A stretch of DNA of 64,000 nucleotides from Acidobacteriota bacterium (GCA_029781855.1 JAKOVX010000025.1:34927-98926), one strand, 5' to 3'; counted from the stretch's first letter, positions 52,601 through 61,626 are shown. The notes: generated by a model not told the origin, from the sequence alone. Translations and numbers: made by a program.

Positions 52601-54065
52601 CGCTCAACCGCCGATCGAAGTAAACGCTTGCCTCTTTCTGCAGATCGAGCGCCGTTCGAACCGCACTTTCAGGATCGCTTTCGCGGGTCGATTCTGTTCC
52701 CCAAACTGAAAGGATCGTGTCGGCTAGCCGTTCACCGATCTTTCCGCCGCCGCGCAATATGAGCCCGCGCAGAAAGTCCCAAAGATCGCCCATGATCACC
52801 GACGATCTCTCGGGGTCGAAATCTTCAAACATCTCGGAGATCGCCGACGCATCGATCAGCACCACGGTGACCTGCCGCCGCTGCCCGGAAATACTGCGGG
52901 AATGGCCCTTGCCGGTTTCCTTCCCGTGGATCGACGTAGTCAGCTGGCCGCTGACCGGAAAGTGCAGTGTCCGGTCAAAGGCGCCCTCGACAGAAGCACC
53001 TTTGATGAGTCCGGCGATCCGGCTCGCCTCGCGAAACCGGCCTTTTCTTTCCTTCGACAGGCATTTCTCGACGATCTCGCACAAGTCATCCGGAATATTC
53101 GGATCGATGGACTTCAACAGCCGCGGTTCGCCGTGGATGATCATGTGGAGGGCATCGATCGTCGTTTCCGCCTCGAACGCCTTTCTTCGTGCCAAGGCCT
53201 CATACAAAATGCAGCCAAACGCGAAAATGTCGGAACGGGCGTCAATATCGGTCTTTCCCAACGCTTGTTCGGGCGACATATATCCCAATGTCCCGAGTAT
53301 CACGCCGGGCCTCGACCGGTGCCGCTGCAGCTCGCTGAGTTCGTGTTCGGTATCGCTCAGCTTAGCCAGTCCGAAATCAAGTATCTTGGCATAGCCGTCG
53401 GCCGAGACCATTATGTTCTCCGGCTTCAGGTCGCGATGAATAATCCCCGCGGCGTGGGCTTTGGCTAATCCGCTGGCGACTTGTGAAAGATAGGTAAGTA
53501 GTTCGTTTGTGGGCGTCTTTTCCTTGTAAATAAGCTGATTTAGCGTCTTGCCGTCGATGTACTCCATCGAAATGAAATGGATCGTTTCGCCGTTTTCGCC
53601 GACGATCTCGTCGATCTCGTAAACGGTAAGAATGTGCGGATGGTTAAGTGCCGAGGCAGCCCGGGCTTCGTGCATGAACCGCTGTACGCGGTCGTTATTG
53701 CTCACCATCCCGGCAGGCAGTATCTTGAGGGCGACGTGACGCGCGAGGCGTGTGTCGTAAGCCAGATAGACGGTTCCCATTCCTCCCTCACCGAGTACCT
53801 TGTCGATGCGGTAACGCCCGAGCGTCGAATTGACAAGGTCATCGGCGTTTTCCCGGTCGGCGAACATCATTGCAGCGACGTCAGCCGGAGAATCCTCGAG
53901 AAAACTGGCGGGACTTTTTTCGAATTGGAGTAGTGTTTTGACCTCTTTCTTTATTTCCAGGTCACTGCCGCATTTGTCTTCGAGGAACGCCGCACGGGCG
54001 CCGGAAGCGACCTCCAGGGCCGCGTGGTAGATCTCTTCGATTTTTCTAAACCGGTCACGATTCAA
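49644..54065 (-). CDS. Ser/Thr kinase - class III cyclase - AAA ATPase - TPR fusion protein
   Basis: 1473 residues from a TTG at 54065. Kinase (about 85-350): GEGGMGTVYLAYD, VALKIL (K114), HRDLKPEN (210-217) and DFG (230-232), all intact. Cyclase-like domain (about 395-590): VVLIDASAISEMFEDF and ERLADTILSVWG keep both metal Asp, and SAVNVAKRL keeps the Asn-Arg pair. ATPase (about 625-1000): TVLGEAGLGKSRLL Walker A and VFYLDDLHWADD Walker B. About ten TPR repeats follow. It is a signalling hub that could link phosphorylation, nucleotide signals and protein partners. The ECF sigma factor gene ends 16 nt upstream, with AGGAGG near its stop. Confidence 0.9.
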   Translation of the reverse strand: MNRDRFRKIEEIYHAALEVASGARAAFLEDKCGSDLEIKKEVKTLLQFEKSPASFLEDSPADVAAMMFADRENADDLVNSTLGRYRIDKVLGEGGMGTVYLAYDTRLARHVALKILPAGMVSNNDRVQRFMHEARAASALNHPHILTVYEIDEIVGENGETIHFISMEYIDGKTLNQLIYKEKTPTNELLTYLSQVASGLAKAHAAGIIHRDLKPENIMVSADGYAKILDFGLAKLSDTEHELSELQRHRSRPGVILGTLGYMSPEQALGKTDIDARSDIFAFGCILYEALARRKAFEAETTIDALHMIIHGEPRLLKSIDPNIPDDLCEIVEKCLSKERKGRFREASRIAGLIKGASVEGAFDRTLHFPVSGQLTTSIHGKETGKGHSRSISGQRRQVTVVLIDASAISEMFEDFDPERSSVIMGDLWDFLRGLILRGGGKIGERLADTILSVWGTESTRESDPESAVRTALDLQKEASVYFDRRLSGEISLSPEEKDRLKKARFLKIGISTGTVLVGISRSTGEFMTSGSAVNVAKRLISATNAGEVLVSHETYRHIRGVFQVEEVTPSSKPLSLRYAKASKVYSIKAVKPRVFRSETRGVEGVETLMVGRDAELTKMLSALEAAKEDRELHVVTVLGEAGLGKSRLLYEFYDRVDLLPDRFFVFKARALESMQGQPFSLLREIFLFRFDIQEKDSLAVAREKFVQGILEMTSDITGRFGNGSDREMKAHFIGQLIGLDFSGSRHISGLVESEKQVQDRAVLYASQFFSSVSQKHPSVFYLDDLHWADDESLNFLDTISLECKKSPILICGFARLTLFERRPHWGEGRENWSRIRLLPLTKRETGSLISDILEKAGGIPPQLKELLVAKTAGNPFYVEELVKMFIEEGVIDTSDERWKIDPEKVDNIHIPQTLTGVLQSRLDRLSEAERRVLQRASVVGREFWNTTLEDLGDGVDLPAALEALRKKELIFQKETSALNDSAEYSFKHALLCDVTYETILLEERQNWHLQTAESLVRTKVERRNEYLAVIAEHFEKGGEVERSAEWFGRAAEAARRNYALDAAENYYAKALGAWNSVSLGNATVILTPEQAMKWHHGFARVLDLQARFPEALAAFNKVLEMAKVQESRIGQAYAYWGLSITQFELGETRKSLESAIEIVRLAGDKDLVSSKDANFLLAAGFYRQARAMMSLAQFEEAILLIESSSKILSERGAITSAARVNILHLLAGANMYLGRIKEAMEFEKEEVEIAFEIGDLKTAGNGLNSLGFQSYLKGDPSEAINYYEEALQISRDIGNKAGEIMILSNIYGAKVLLGEYAYCEEQLRSLIGDVGDKGHFLVSEMYRFLAEALVGQGKYEEALEKAQRSLSLSEETDNQEAIGEAWRLLGVTASCLGEKILVGTEELTADDCFQKSLEMNERLGMEANYALAIRNLEHHKRSLGDDAKADELLAIESEISNRLEIDTAAKCPYFTD

Positions 54066-54081
54066 TTCCGGATTCGAAATA

Positions 54082-54651
54082 TCAACTATGAGAAACCTCC
54101 TTTAATAACCAATTTTTTGCAAAGCTCCAATCCCGCTTGACGGTGATCACCGATACCCGAAGGACCTCGGCGATCTCCTCGAAGTTCAAGCCGCCGAAGA
54201 ATTTCATTTCGACGATCCGGCACTTCCGTTCATCGAGTTCGGCAAGTCTCGAAAGGGCATCGTCGAGGGCGACGATCTCATCGGAGCGTTCGTTTGACGC
54301 AAGGGCATTTTCCGTCAGTGTGATCCGCCGATTGCGGCCGCCGCGCCGCTGGCTCTGTTTAGCGCGGGCATAGTCGACCAAAATATGCCGCATCGCACGC
54401 GAAGCTACCCCGAAAAAATGGGCACGGTTCTTCCAGTCCTTCTGATCGTTTCCGGCCAGCTTTAAGTATGCCTCGTGGATCAGCTCGGTCGTCTGCATCG
54501 TGTGGCCGCTCTCCTGGCCGCGCATGAATGCCTTCGCCATCCGCCGAAGCTCGTCGTAGACGATCGGCATCAGGTCATCCAGTGCGGTCTGATCTCCGCC
54601 GCTCCATTGAACCAGAAGCTGAGTGATCTGCTGAGAATCACGTCTAGACAT
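54082..54651 (-). CDS. ECF-type sigma factor (SigK/TIGR02999-like)
   Basis: 189 residues. Region 2: VYDELRRMAKAFMRGQESGH, TTELIHEAYLKL and HFFGVASRAMRHILVDYARA. Region 4: DERKCRIVEMKFFGGLNFEE and IAEVLRVSVITVKRDWSFAK. The spacing and the 'MQTTELIHEAYLKL' word are characteristic of the acidobacterial/planctomycete SigK-type group often next to Ser/Thr kinases. No anti-sigma gene is adjacent, so control probably runs through the kinase gene directly downstream. Confidence 0.92.
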   Translation of the reverse strand: MSRRDSQQITQLLVQWSGGDQTALDDLMPIVYDELRRMAKAFMRGQESGHTMQTTELIHEAYLKLAGNDQKDWKNRAHFFGVASRAMRHILVDYARAKQSQRRGGRNRRITLTENALASNERSDEIVALDDALSRLAELDERKCRIVEMKFFGGLNFEEIAEVLRVSVITVKRDWSFAKNWLLKEVSHS

Positions 54652-54955
54652 ATTTTTGTGTGGGGAATTTTAGTTGATTTCCCTAAGTATAACCCAAAGT
54701 GCCGATAAATAGAAGATTTGAGCCAATGATACGTTTTGCCCGAAAACTCCGTTTAGTTAGGTAGAGGCGACAATTGGTGGCAGTTGACCCCGTGAAAATG
54801 GCCTTTGTTGGCGTTCGGGTCACGATCGAGTGAAGGTCCCACACAGAATATTGACGACGTCGCCGCTCCGGAAAAACGGCTACACCGCCATACCGGCAGC
54901 CCGACGGCCACGGGGGAATTCGGCCGATTTCTTAATAGATCAGGAGAATAAAACT
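54652..54955. other. intergenic region between divergent sigma factor and DsbA-like genes
   Basis: A TATACT on the minus strand (54686-54691) may be the -10 of the sigma-factor gene. The right half shows no clear repeat or RNA structure; it is probably the leader of the DsbA-like gene. Confidence 0.4.
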
Positions 54956-55795
54956 ATGAAAACAAATACGAATCGGGCAGTCAGTACGATCTTTGGTGCA
55001 TTGGCAATGCTGACTATCTTGACAGCGGGGATCGCATTCGGCCAGGAACCGGCGGCGAAGGTGATCGATATGCAGCAGTCCGGCGCAACTGCGGCTCCAG
55101 CCGACGTAGATACGGCAGCGATCGAGAAGATCGTACGGAACTACATACTTAAAAATCCAACCGTCATCCGCGACGCGATGAATGCCCTTCAGGCCCAGGA
55201 GCAGCGGGAAAAGGAAGAGAGGACAGCGAGCGTGATGAAGGACCTGAAACGGAGCATCTACGCCGATCCGGATTCGCCGGTCAGCGGTAATGCATCCGGT
55301 GACGTCTCGATCGTGGTCTTTTTCGACTACAACTGCGGCTACTGTAAAAAGACCCTGCCGCAGCTGAAGACACTCTCGGAAAAAGACCCGCTCGTTCGGA
55401 TCATCTACAAGGAATTTCCGATCCTCGGGTCACAATCACAAACCGCGGCGAAGGCCGCATTGGCCGCCGCACGACAGGGAAAATACGTTGAATTTCACAA
55501 CGCCCTTATCGCGTCCCCGAGCACAAGCGACGAGGCGATCAAGGAGATCGCGACGAGCCTCGGGATCGACTACGCCCGGCTTCAGAAAGACATGGCGGAC
55601 CCGAAGATCGACGAACAGCTCGAACGCAATCTGACCCTCGCCGGTTCGCTCAACATTAACGGAACGCCCGCGTATATCGTCGGCGACCAGCTCATCCCCG
55701 GTGCCATCGACGAGGCGTCACTTGCGAAGCTCGTGACTGCCCAACGCGCGAAACTGACGGCTACAACCGCAGCAACCTCAGGGGGAGATCGATAG
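54956..55795 (+). CDS. exported DsbA/ScsC-like thiol oxidoreductase
   Basis: The ATG at 54956 with AGGAGA upstream is chosen over the longer frame; 279 residues. A signal peptide (TIFGALAMLTILTAGIAFG) is followed by a helical N-terminal extension (residues ~50-95) as in ScsC/BdbD-type proteins. The thioredoxin-fold active site is FDYNCGYCKKTLP (C127-GY-C130) and the cis-Pro loop is NINGTPAYIVGDQLIPG. It catalyses disulfide formation or isomerisation in the periplasm. The next gene encodes a Cys-rich exported protein and is probably its client. Confidence 0.91.
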   Translation: MKTNTNRAVSTIFGALAMLTILTAGIAFGQEPAAKVIDMQQSGATAAPADVDTAAIEKIVRNYILKNPTVIRDAMNALQAQEQREKEERTASVMKDLKRSIYADPDSPVSGNASGDVSIVVFFDYNCGYCKKTLPQLKTLSEKDPLVRIIYKEFPILGSQSQTAAKAALAAARQGKYVEFHNALIASPSTSDEAIKEIATSLGIDYARLQKDMADPKIDEQLERNLTLAGSLNINGTPAYIVGDQLIPGAIDEASLAKLVTAQRAKLTATTAATSGGDR

Positions 55796-55818
55796 AAGCG
55801 GAATAAGGAGAAAGAAAA

Positions 55819-57783
55819 ATGACAAGTACAAAAATGAAAACTCTAATGCTGGGAACGTTGATCGCGTTTCTGTTTGCAGGACTTTTCTCATATCAAACAT
55901 ATGCGCAAACTCCGGTCAACGGCACGAACGTTACCAAAGTTGTCGTCGGAAACGCACAAACGGGGGCGATCCAGGCCATTTTGGTCAAGGTCGGCCCGAA
56001 ACAGTGGAATCACTATTTACCTGACGGCGTTACACTCTACACCACCGATACCGAAAGCGGCCATGATGAATGGTCTGTGTACATGACCAGCCCGAAGTAC
56101 AAATCGGTCACCATCAACCTGTTCAAGAAGATCGTCACTTTTGTAGCAGAAAAATCGTTTGAATTTCCGATCAAGTCGTCGAGCAATGATCCCGTTCCGG
56201 CCGCAACGACAACATCGACCACGGCGGCTGCGGTCAACGGCACGAACGTTACCAAAGTTGTCGTCGGAAACGCTGAAACCGGGAAGATCCAGGCTATCTT
56301 GGTTAAGGTTGGCCCCAAGCAGTGGAACCACTATTACCCTGATGGCGTAAGACTCTACACCACCGAGACCGAAACCGGCCATGATGAATGGTCAGTTTAC
56401 ATGAGCAGCCCGACGTACAAATCGGTAACCATCAACCTATTTAAAAAGACCGTCGTATTCGTAGCGGAAAAGGCATTTGAATTTCCGATCCGGTCGGCGA
56501 GCAATGATCCGGTTCCGTCCGCAACGACAACATCGACCACGGCGACGACGACAACATCAACTCGTTCGGCGCCTGCGACCCATCGGATGCCGCTTTCGCA
56601 GGCCGAAATGAACAAGGTCATGCAGTGGATCTCCGTTAAGACGAGTGCCGCGAGATTGCCGTTCTGCTGGAGGCAGAGCTACGGGAACACGGCCGGAAAA
56701 CCGATGGTCTGCCAGGCAGGGTACGAAGAAAGCAGTCCGGGCATCTGTTCGCAGCAATGCCAGGCGGGCGAGCGTGGAATAGCCACGTTCTGCTATAAGA
56801 ATTGTCCGACCGGATTCCGTGATGACGGCCTTTATTGCGGAAAACCACAAGCATATACCCGCGGGGCCGGATATGTGATCTGGGACAAAGCTTTATGTGA
56901 AAAGCAAAACCCGCAGGGTTGCGAACAGGGCGGTGCCATCTGGTATCCGAAGTGTAAGGCGAACTTCCACGGTGTTGTCACCGATTGTTCGCCGGATTGT
57001 CCGGCTGGATGGGAGGACATCGGCGTATCCTGCAAGAAGCCGAGCCGATTCAGAGACACCAAACCGTTGACCGTATGTGCACCGGGCATGGAAAAGGGCC
57101 CGGCCGACCTGATCTGCTATCCGAAATGCAAGACCGATTTCGAGCCTCGCGGCCCGGTCTGCTGGCAGAAATGCCCCAGCCAACAGCCGTTCGATTGCGG
57201 AGCCGGATGCGCTACCGGTCAAGGTGAATGTACCGACGCCGTTTTTTCGATGGTGGCGGCACCGATCAAGGCAGCACTGCAGATCGCGGCGATAGCCGTG
57301 TCCGCCGGCGGTTCCGCCGCAGCGGAAGAGGCCGCTAACGCAGACAAGCTGGCGAAAGCCGGTGAAACGATAGAAAACCTGCAAAAGCTGGTCGACGCCG
57401 CTGAGGCCATTAAGGACCTGGTCCAGAACCAATCGTTCCAGGAATTACTGAACGATCCGAACACCTCGGCAAGCACAAGGGCGAAAATTGACGAATATAC
57501 AAAGGATTTCGTCGATAATTTCGCCGAAATGACCAGCAATAAAGTGGAACAGGAGATCGACAAGAAATTCACAAATCAGGATGCCGCTTACGAAGTAAAA
57601 CGGCAATGGGCGTTGCGGCATCTGGCCCTGATGCTCGAAGCTGACGGCATCGTGTCGGCAAAGAGCACGCTTGGCGTGGCCGCAACCTTCGATCCAAGCG
57701 GGATCTCGGACGTGATCAAGGCGTTCACCAATCCTATTTGTAAGGACGACACGCCCTTCCCGGTGATACATCCGCTCTACTAG
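55819..57783 (+). CDS. exported repeat and Cys-rich protein of unknown function
   Basis: 654 residues with a signal peptide (TLMLGTLIAFLFAGLFSYQTYA). Two nearly identical 106-residue repeats follow (period 318 bp), each starting VNGTNVTKVVVGNA and containing ILVKVGPKQWNHYYPDGV and SGHDEWSVYM, then a Thr-rich linker. From ~255 a Cys-rich part has about 25 Cys in modules such as CPTGFRDDGLYCGKP and CPAGWEDIGVSCKKP. After a hydrophobic stretch (APIKAALQIAAIAVSAGGSA) a helical C-terminus follows. No family recognised; a membrane-active or adhesive role is possible. GGAGAAAG precedes the ATG and the DsbA-like gene is 23 nt upstream. Confidence 0.8.
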   Translation: MTSTKMKTLMLGTLIAFLFAGLFSYQTYAQTPVNGTNVTKVVVGNAQTGAIQAILVKVGPKQWNHYLPDGVTLYTTDTESGHDEWSVYMTSPKYKSVTINLFKKIVTFVAEKSFEFPIKSSSNDPVPAATTTSTTAAAVNGTNVTKVVVGNAETGKIQAILVKVGPKQWNHYYPDGVRLYTTETETGHDEWSVYMSSPTYKSVTINLFKKTVVFVAEKAFEFPIRSASNDPVPSATTTSTTATTTTSTRSAPATHRMPLSQAEMNKVMQWISVKTSAARLPFCWRQSYGNTAGKPMVCQAGYEESSPGICSQQCQAGERGIATFCYKNCPTGFRDDGLYCGKPQAYTRGAGYVIWDKALCEKQNPQGCEQGGAIWYPKCKANFHGVVTDCSPDCPAGWEDIGVSCKKPSRFRDTKPLTVCAPGMEKGPADLICYPKCKTDFEPRGPVCWQKCPSQQPFDCGAGCATGQGECTDAVFSMVAAPIKAALQIAAIAVSAGGSAAAEEAANADKLAKAGETIENLQKLVDAAEAIKDLVQNQSFQELLNDPNTSASTRAKIDEYTKDFVDNFAEMTSNKVEQEIDKKFTNQDAAYEVKRQWALRHLALMLEADGIVSAKSTLGVAATFDPSGISDVIKAFTNPICKDDTPFPVIHPLY

Positions 57784-57852
57784 GCGGCACTTCGGAGACG
57801 CATCTTCTCAGAGGCCCGGCCGCTGACACGGCGGACGGAGAAACTTAGGACT

Positions 57853-57880
57853 AAGGGCAGCCGCGAGGTTGCCCTTTTTT
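57853..57880 (+). terminator. rho-independent terminator after the Cys-rich protein gene
   Basis: AAGGGCA (57853-57859) pairs with TGCCCTT (57870-57876); a T-run completes the signal to 57880. Confidence 0.82.
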
Positions 57881-58006
57881 CATGAGCGGACACGGCAGTA
57901 TCGGCGATGTTAAATATGTCTTAAATATTTCGTGACCTGCATCTAAAGGCGGCTGGCGTTCGTATTCTTTTCTCTGAGAGACACTTACGACTTTTGGAGG
58001 GTTTAG

Positions 58007-58954
58007 ATGACGGACATTTTGCTGGCGGATGCGGGCGGGTCAACGCCTTACCAGACAACCGAACATTATCTGAAGCGGGTTCTCGTCGGCGACATCGAGA
58101 GTGTTCGTTCCAGGGTGATTGCCGCCCTCGAACGAGTCGGATACGACATCGTTGACGACGAGAATTCCGTAATTCGCGGCCGCCGTGCTGCGGCCGGCTG
58201 GGGCACGTTTTACAGCTCGGCGGACGTTCTCGATTATCCGCGAACGTTGGTCGTCCGGCTCAAGCCATCGGGAGAGCACGCGACCCGCGTCACGTTCGAC
58301 TATCTGATCAAGCACCCATCGCTCTCGATCGGTGAAAAGGACATCCTGACCCGCGAAGCCGAGGCGATATCGTCGCTCGCGACGGTCCGCAATCTCGAAA
58401 AGCTCTGTGCCGCCTGTGGTACCGAGAGCACGGACGATTCACGGTTTTGCCGACGCTGCGGTTCGCCGCTGACGGTCGAAAGCACCGAGCTTGAACTCCT
58501 GAATATGGCCGCCGAGGTGCGTGCCGGCTATACCTCGGTCGTCGCGAGCGAATTCATCCTGCTGGCGTCGACGCTGTCGATCGCAATTGCGTTCGCTGCG
58601 GCGCTTGTGAGCGGAGCGGCTTTGACAAAAGGTGCGATCGTTCTCTTTGCAACGGGCTTGCTTTTAGCGGTCATGACCATGGTATTTACGGGTTTTGGCT
58701 GGTACCGGTTCAGTCGGGCGCTAAAGCGAAAGCCGAAAGCCGACACTGAATCGTCATTCCGGCCGCCGATGTTCATCGAGTCAACATTGAATGATGAACG
58801 TATTTCCGCGGGCAAGCGGCTTCCGATGTCTGTCGTCGAAGGCACGACGTCGCTACTCGACCAGAATCACACTTCGCCGATCGAGCTGCCCGTGACCGGC
58901 CAAAAACGCATAACGCTATCGGACCTGAATGACAACGCCGGGCAGGGAAGCTGA
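58007..58954 (+). CDS. zinc-ribbon integral membrane protein
   Basis: 315 residues; GGAGGG precedes the ATG. The N-terminal ~130 residues form a soluble domain (YLKRVLVGDIESVRSRVIAA, then YSSADVLDYPRTLVVRL). A zinc ribbon follows at ~135-155 (CAACGTESTDDSRFCRRCG). Two transmembrane helices lie near 186-206 and 211-233. A polar tail of ~80 residues ends the protein. Zinc ribbon plus helices is common in proteins of unknown role; no named family was recognised. It has no evident operon partner. Confidence 0.72.
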   Translation: MTDILLADAGGSTPYQTTEHYLKRVLVGDIESVRSRVIAALERVGYDIVDDENSVIRGRRAAAGWGTFYSSADVLDYPRTLVVRLKPSGEHATRVTFDYLIKHPSLSIGEKDILTREAEAISSLATVRNLEKLCAACGTESTDDSRFCRRCGSPLTVESTELELLNMAAEVRAGYTSVVASEFILLASTLSIAIAFAAALVSGAALTKGAIVLFATGLLLAVMTMVFTGFGWYRFSRALKRKPKADTESSFRPPMFIESTLNDERISAGKRLPMSVVEGTTSLLDQNHTSPIELPVTGQKRITLSDLNDNAGQGS

Positions 58955-59068
58955 ATACACCGGCCATCGTCTCCGCATCGTCCAACTCCTTACTAAGTTT
59001 CGGATAAAGTAATATAGTGGTTGGCGAAAGCGGCAAACGTTACGGGCAGAGGCTCCGTTGGAGAAGAT

Positions 59069-60631
59069 ATGCACTTCTGCAGGCTTCCAAAATGGTTCTT
59101 TTTCGGGGTTGTTGTCATCCTTTTCGCCGGTGGGATCGCGTTCGGACAGACGATCAGCTCGGCCAGAATTCTGCCCGACGAATTGATCGACGGCCCGGGC
59201 CGGCCGACATTCACACATTACCGCAGGATCCACACCTGCCCCGAAGGGTACGCTCTCCGCGGCGTCGACATCGACACGCGGCTGTTCGTTTGCCGTCGAA
59301 CTCAGGAATCCGCGACCGATCATTTCATTGACTACGGAACGAGACGCTCCGGCCGGCGGGCGTGCCCGACCGGTACATACATCCGCGGGCTCTTGGAACA
59401 CGCGGCGGTTGACCGGTCGACGCTGCTCGTTTGTGCATTTGACCGGCATCGCGGATATACGGAATTTGAGGGCTACGCCTTCGCCGACCGGTGCCCTCGA
59501 TCGCGCGGCGAATGTTCGCAGAAGGACGGCATCCACGTTTGCCGCGCCGGTTCGGTGATGACCGCATTTGGCGGCGAGAATGACTTCGTTTGCCGCGACG
59601 TGCCTGACGAAGCCGTTTCCGACCCCGCACTGAACGACGCCGGCCTCGACCTCAGCGGCGTTCGCTCGTATCAGAGCCTGAGCGGCCGGATGGGCCTCGG
59701 CGAATGGCAGCGGCTGACGCGCAACTGGCTCGCGCGAATAATGGACATCCCGCCCGGTACGCTGCCGGCGAGCGTGGACTTTACGCCGATGCTGCCGAAA
59801 GGCGAAACCACCGACGGCGTCAGGCAGGAGCACGTCAAATATCCGTCGCCGATCGACGGGGCAATGATCGAAGCCTGGATCTCTTACCCGCCTGATTACG
59901 ACCCGCAAAAGAGATATCCGGCCGTATTCGTGACCCACGGCCACCTGGTTGAGGTCCTCGACGCCGCCGCTCCATCGCATTTCGGCAGCGCCGACCACGC
60001 TATTGCCTTTAAGCTGGCGAAGGCCGGTGCGATCACGCTCGCCGCCGAGGTGCGGGGCTTTGGCTGGTTCGAGGTGCCGGGCAGGCACGGAGCGTACGCG
60101 TCCAACCTGCCGCCGGGACGCTACCCGCAATATTACATCGGCGACAATCTGATGAACGTCTCGCAGCTTTTGAGCATTCCGGGAGCTGACCCGTCCCGGA
60201 CGGCGGTCGTCGGGCTGAGCCTCGGCGGATTTCAGTCGTTGTGGCTCGGGGCACTCGACGAGCGGATCAGGAAGGTCGTCGTCGCCGGTATTTTCCTTGC
60301 TCAGGACTGCATCAACAACCCGAACCGCCATCACGGCTGCCAGACGGTTCCGGCGATCAAGAACAGGGAAGACGGCACGCCGCTGATCGACACCGAGGAC
60401 CTCGCGGCGCTCATCGCTCCGCGGTCGCTGCTGATCACGTGGGGCACGTCCGACATGTTCTACAAATACAAACCGAACAGGATCTGCCGGATAAACGCCC
60501 ACGACAATACGGTGAGGCTGTTCAAGGGCCTCGACATCGCCGACCATTTTGCCGCATTCGAATTCGACGGCGGCCACGAGATCGACGAGTTCGACACGGT
60601 CAATTGGGTGATGAATTCACCGTTCTATTGA
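59069..60631 (+). CDS. secreted alpha/beta hydrolase with Cys-rich N-terminal domain
   Basis: 520 residues from the ATG at 59069 (GGAGA just upstream). A signal peptide (WFFFGVVVILFAGGIAFG) is followed by ~150 residues with regularly spaced Cys (HTCPEGYALRGVDI, RACPTGTYIRGLL, DRCPRSRGECSQ). The hydrolase domain has GLSLGGFQS (nucleophile S384), WGTSDMFY (D462) and FDGGHEID (H503), the complete triad. It resembles dienelactone-hydrolase or acetyl-xylan-esterase type enzymes (PGRHGAYASNLP region). The ester or peptide substrate is unknown. Confidence 0.85.
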   Translation: MHFCRLPKWFFFGVVVILFAGGIAFGQTISSARILPDELIDGPGRPTFTHYRRIHTCPEGYALRGVDIDTRLFVCRRTQESATDHFIDYGTRRSGRRACPTGTYIRGLLEHAAVDRSTLLVCAFDRHRGYTEFEGYAFADRCPRSRGECSQKDGIHVCRAGSVMTAFGGENDFVCRDVPDEAVSDPALNDAGLDLSGVRSYQSLSGRMGLGEWQRLTRNWLARIMDIPPGTLPASVDFTPMLPKGETTDGVRQEHVKYPSPIDGAMIEAWISYPPDYDPQKRYPAVFVTHGHLVEVLDAAAPSHFGSADHAIAFKLAKAGAITLAAEVRGFGWFEVPGRHGAYASNLPPGRYPQYYIGDNLMNVSQLLSIPGADPSRTAVVGLSLGGFQSLWLGALDERIRKVVVAGIFLAQDCINNPNRHHGCQTVPAIKNREDGTPLIDTEDLAALIAPRSLLITWGTSDMFYKYKPNRICRINAHDNTVRLFKGLDIADHFAAFEFDGGHEIDEFDTVNWVMNSPFY

Positions 60632-60676
60632 TCGCGGCCCCTCAGCTCAAAGATTTCTATTGATTAACTCCGGCGT

Positions 60677-61369
60677 GTGTTTTACAATATTAAACATACC
60701 GCCGGAACGCCCGTTCCGGTGACCCAATTCTCCCGTCCCGGAACACAAGCCTTGAACGCCGTAAACACCCAAATTATCCTACCCGAAGACCCGAGCGTTC
60801 CGCGCAAGGGAGCGATGGGCATTGTCGCGGCAACGGCAAATTACGTTGCGGCCGGTGCTCTCGCGGTGTTCATCCTGTACCTGTCGCTGCTGGCGACGTC
60901 GGTCCCGCCGACGGACGCCGAGAGGCAGAAGATCGACGCTGCGATCGACGTGCTCGAGGCGAAAGGATTTGAGCAGGAAGCGTTCCTCCTGCGGCACCTG
61001 ACGGTCTTTCGCAAGAGCGACAACTGGCTGAACGGAGTCGCCGAGTCGGAAAACGCATACGCGGCGACGAATTTCCCGTTCGGGATAATGACGATCTACC
61101 CGGATTTTTACGAAAAGGCGACGGACGACACCGAGCGGGCGATGGTGCTGCTGCACGAGGCCCGGCACATCGAGGGAGCCGACGAGCGGCAGGCGTACAC
61201 ATACGTCTGGCAGAATCGTGCAAAGCTCGGGTGGACGAGGCTGACGCACGGCACGACGCCGACGTATGTGACGATCGAGCTGCAGACCCGCGAGAATGCC
61301 CCGGAGCTCTTCAGGTGCTCATCCAAGCTCTGGAACGACTGCACCGAACGCATGCGCGCAAGCCGCTGA
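60677..61369 (+). CDS. membrane-anchored HExxH-type protein
   Basis: 230 residues from a GTG at 60677, with one transmembrane segment (residues ~47-74). The outer domain contains MVLLHEARHIEGADERQAY: H160-E161-x-x-H164 is the zincin motif and Glu166 or Glu170 could be the third ligand. Two Cys near the end (FRCSSKLWNDCTERM) may form a disulfide. It looks like a small metallopeptidase or an inactive relative; no family was recognised. It follows the hydrolase gene on the same strand after 45 nt. Confidence 0.7.
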   Translation: MFYNIKHTAGTPVPVTQFSRPGTQALNAVNTQIILPEDPSVPRKGAMGIVAATANYVAAGALAVFILYLSLLATSVPPTDAERQKIDAAIDVLEAKGFEQEAFLLRHLTVFRKSDNWLNGVAESENAYAATNFPFGIMTIYPDFYEKATDDTERAMVLLHEARHIEGADERQAYTYVWQNRAKLGWTRLTHGTTPTYVTIELQTRENAPELFRCSSKLWNDCTERMRASR

Positions 61370-61606
61370 CCTCCACACATCCATTTCTGATAAATACGTC
61401 GAAAAGTTCGCAGTTAGTTTACCCGCGGATGAAGCAGATCGGGCGGATAAAAACGGATATTCTAATGATCATCCGTACCTTCTGCCTAATTCGCTCGATC
61501 CGCGTTCAAAATATCTCAGGTCATTCCGGAGCCTTTCTTTAGCATATTTCGCGTCTTTCGCGGTTAGCTCGTTGCCCGTCCATGTGAGACTTTTTCTTAC
61601 CTTGTG
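61370..61606. other. non-coding stretch downstream of the HExxH gene
   Basis: No convincing gene. A plus-strand frame here (within 61296-61712) is hydrophilic but lacks a start signal and crosses the hairpin at 61607, so I do not call it. Confidence 0.4.
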
Positions 61607-61626
61607 TGAGACAAAGTCTCATTTTT
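61607..61626 (+). terminator. short hairpin terminator
   Basis: TGAGAC-AAA-GTCTCA (61607-61621) followed by five T (61622-61626). Confidence 0.6.

Noticed and set aside
58916..60577. 553-residue open frame on the minus strand
   Set aside because: It is antisense to the secreted alpha/beta hydrolase, which has a signal peptide and full catalytic triad.
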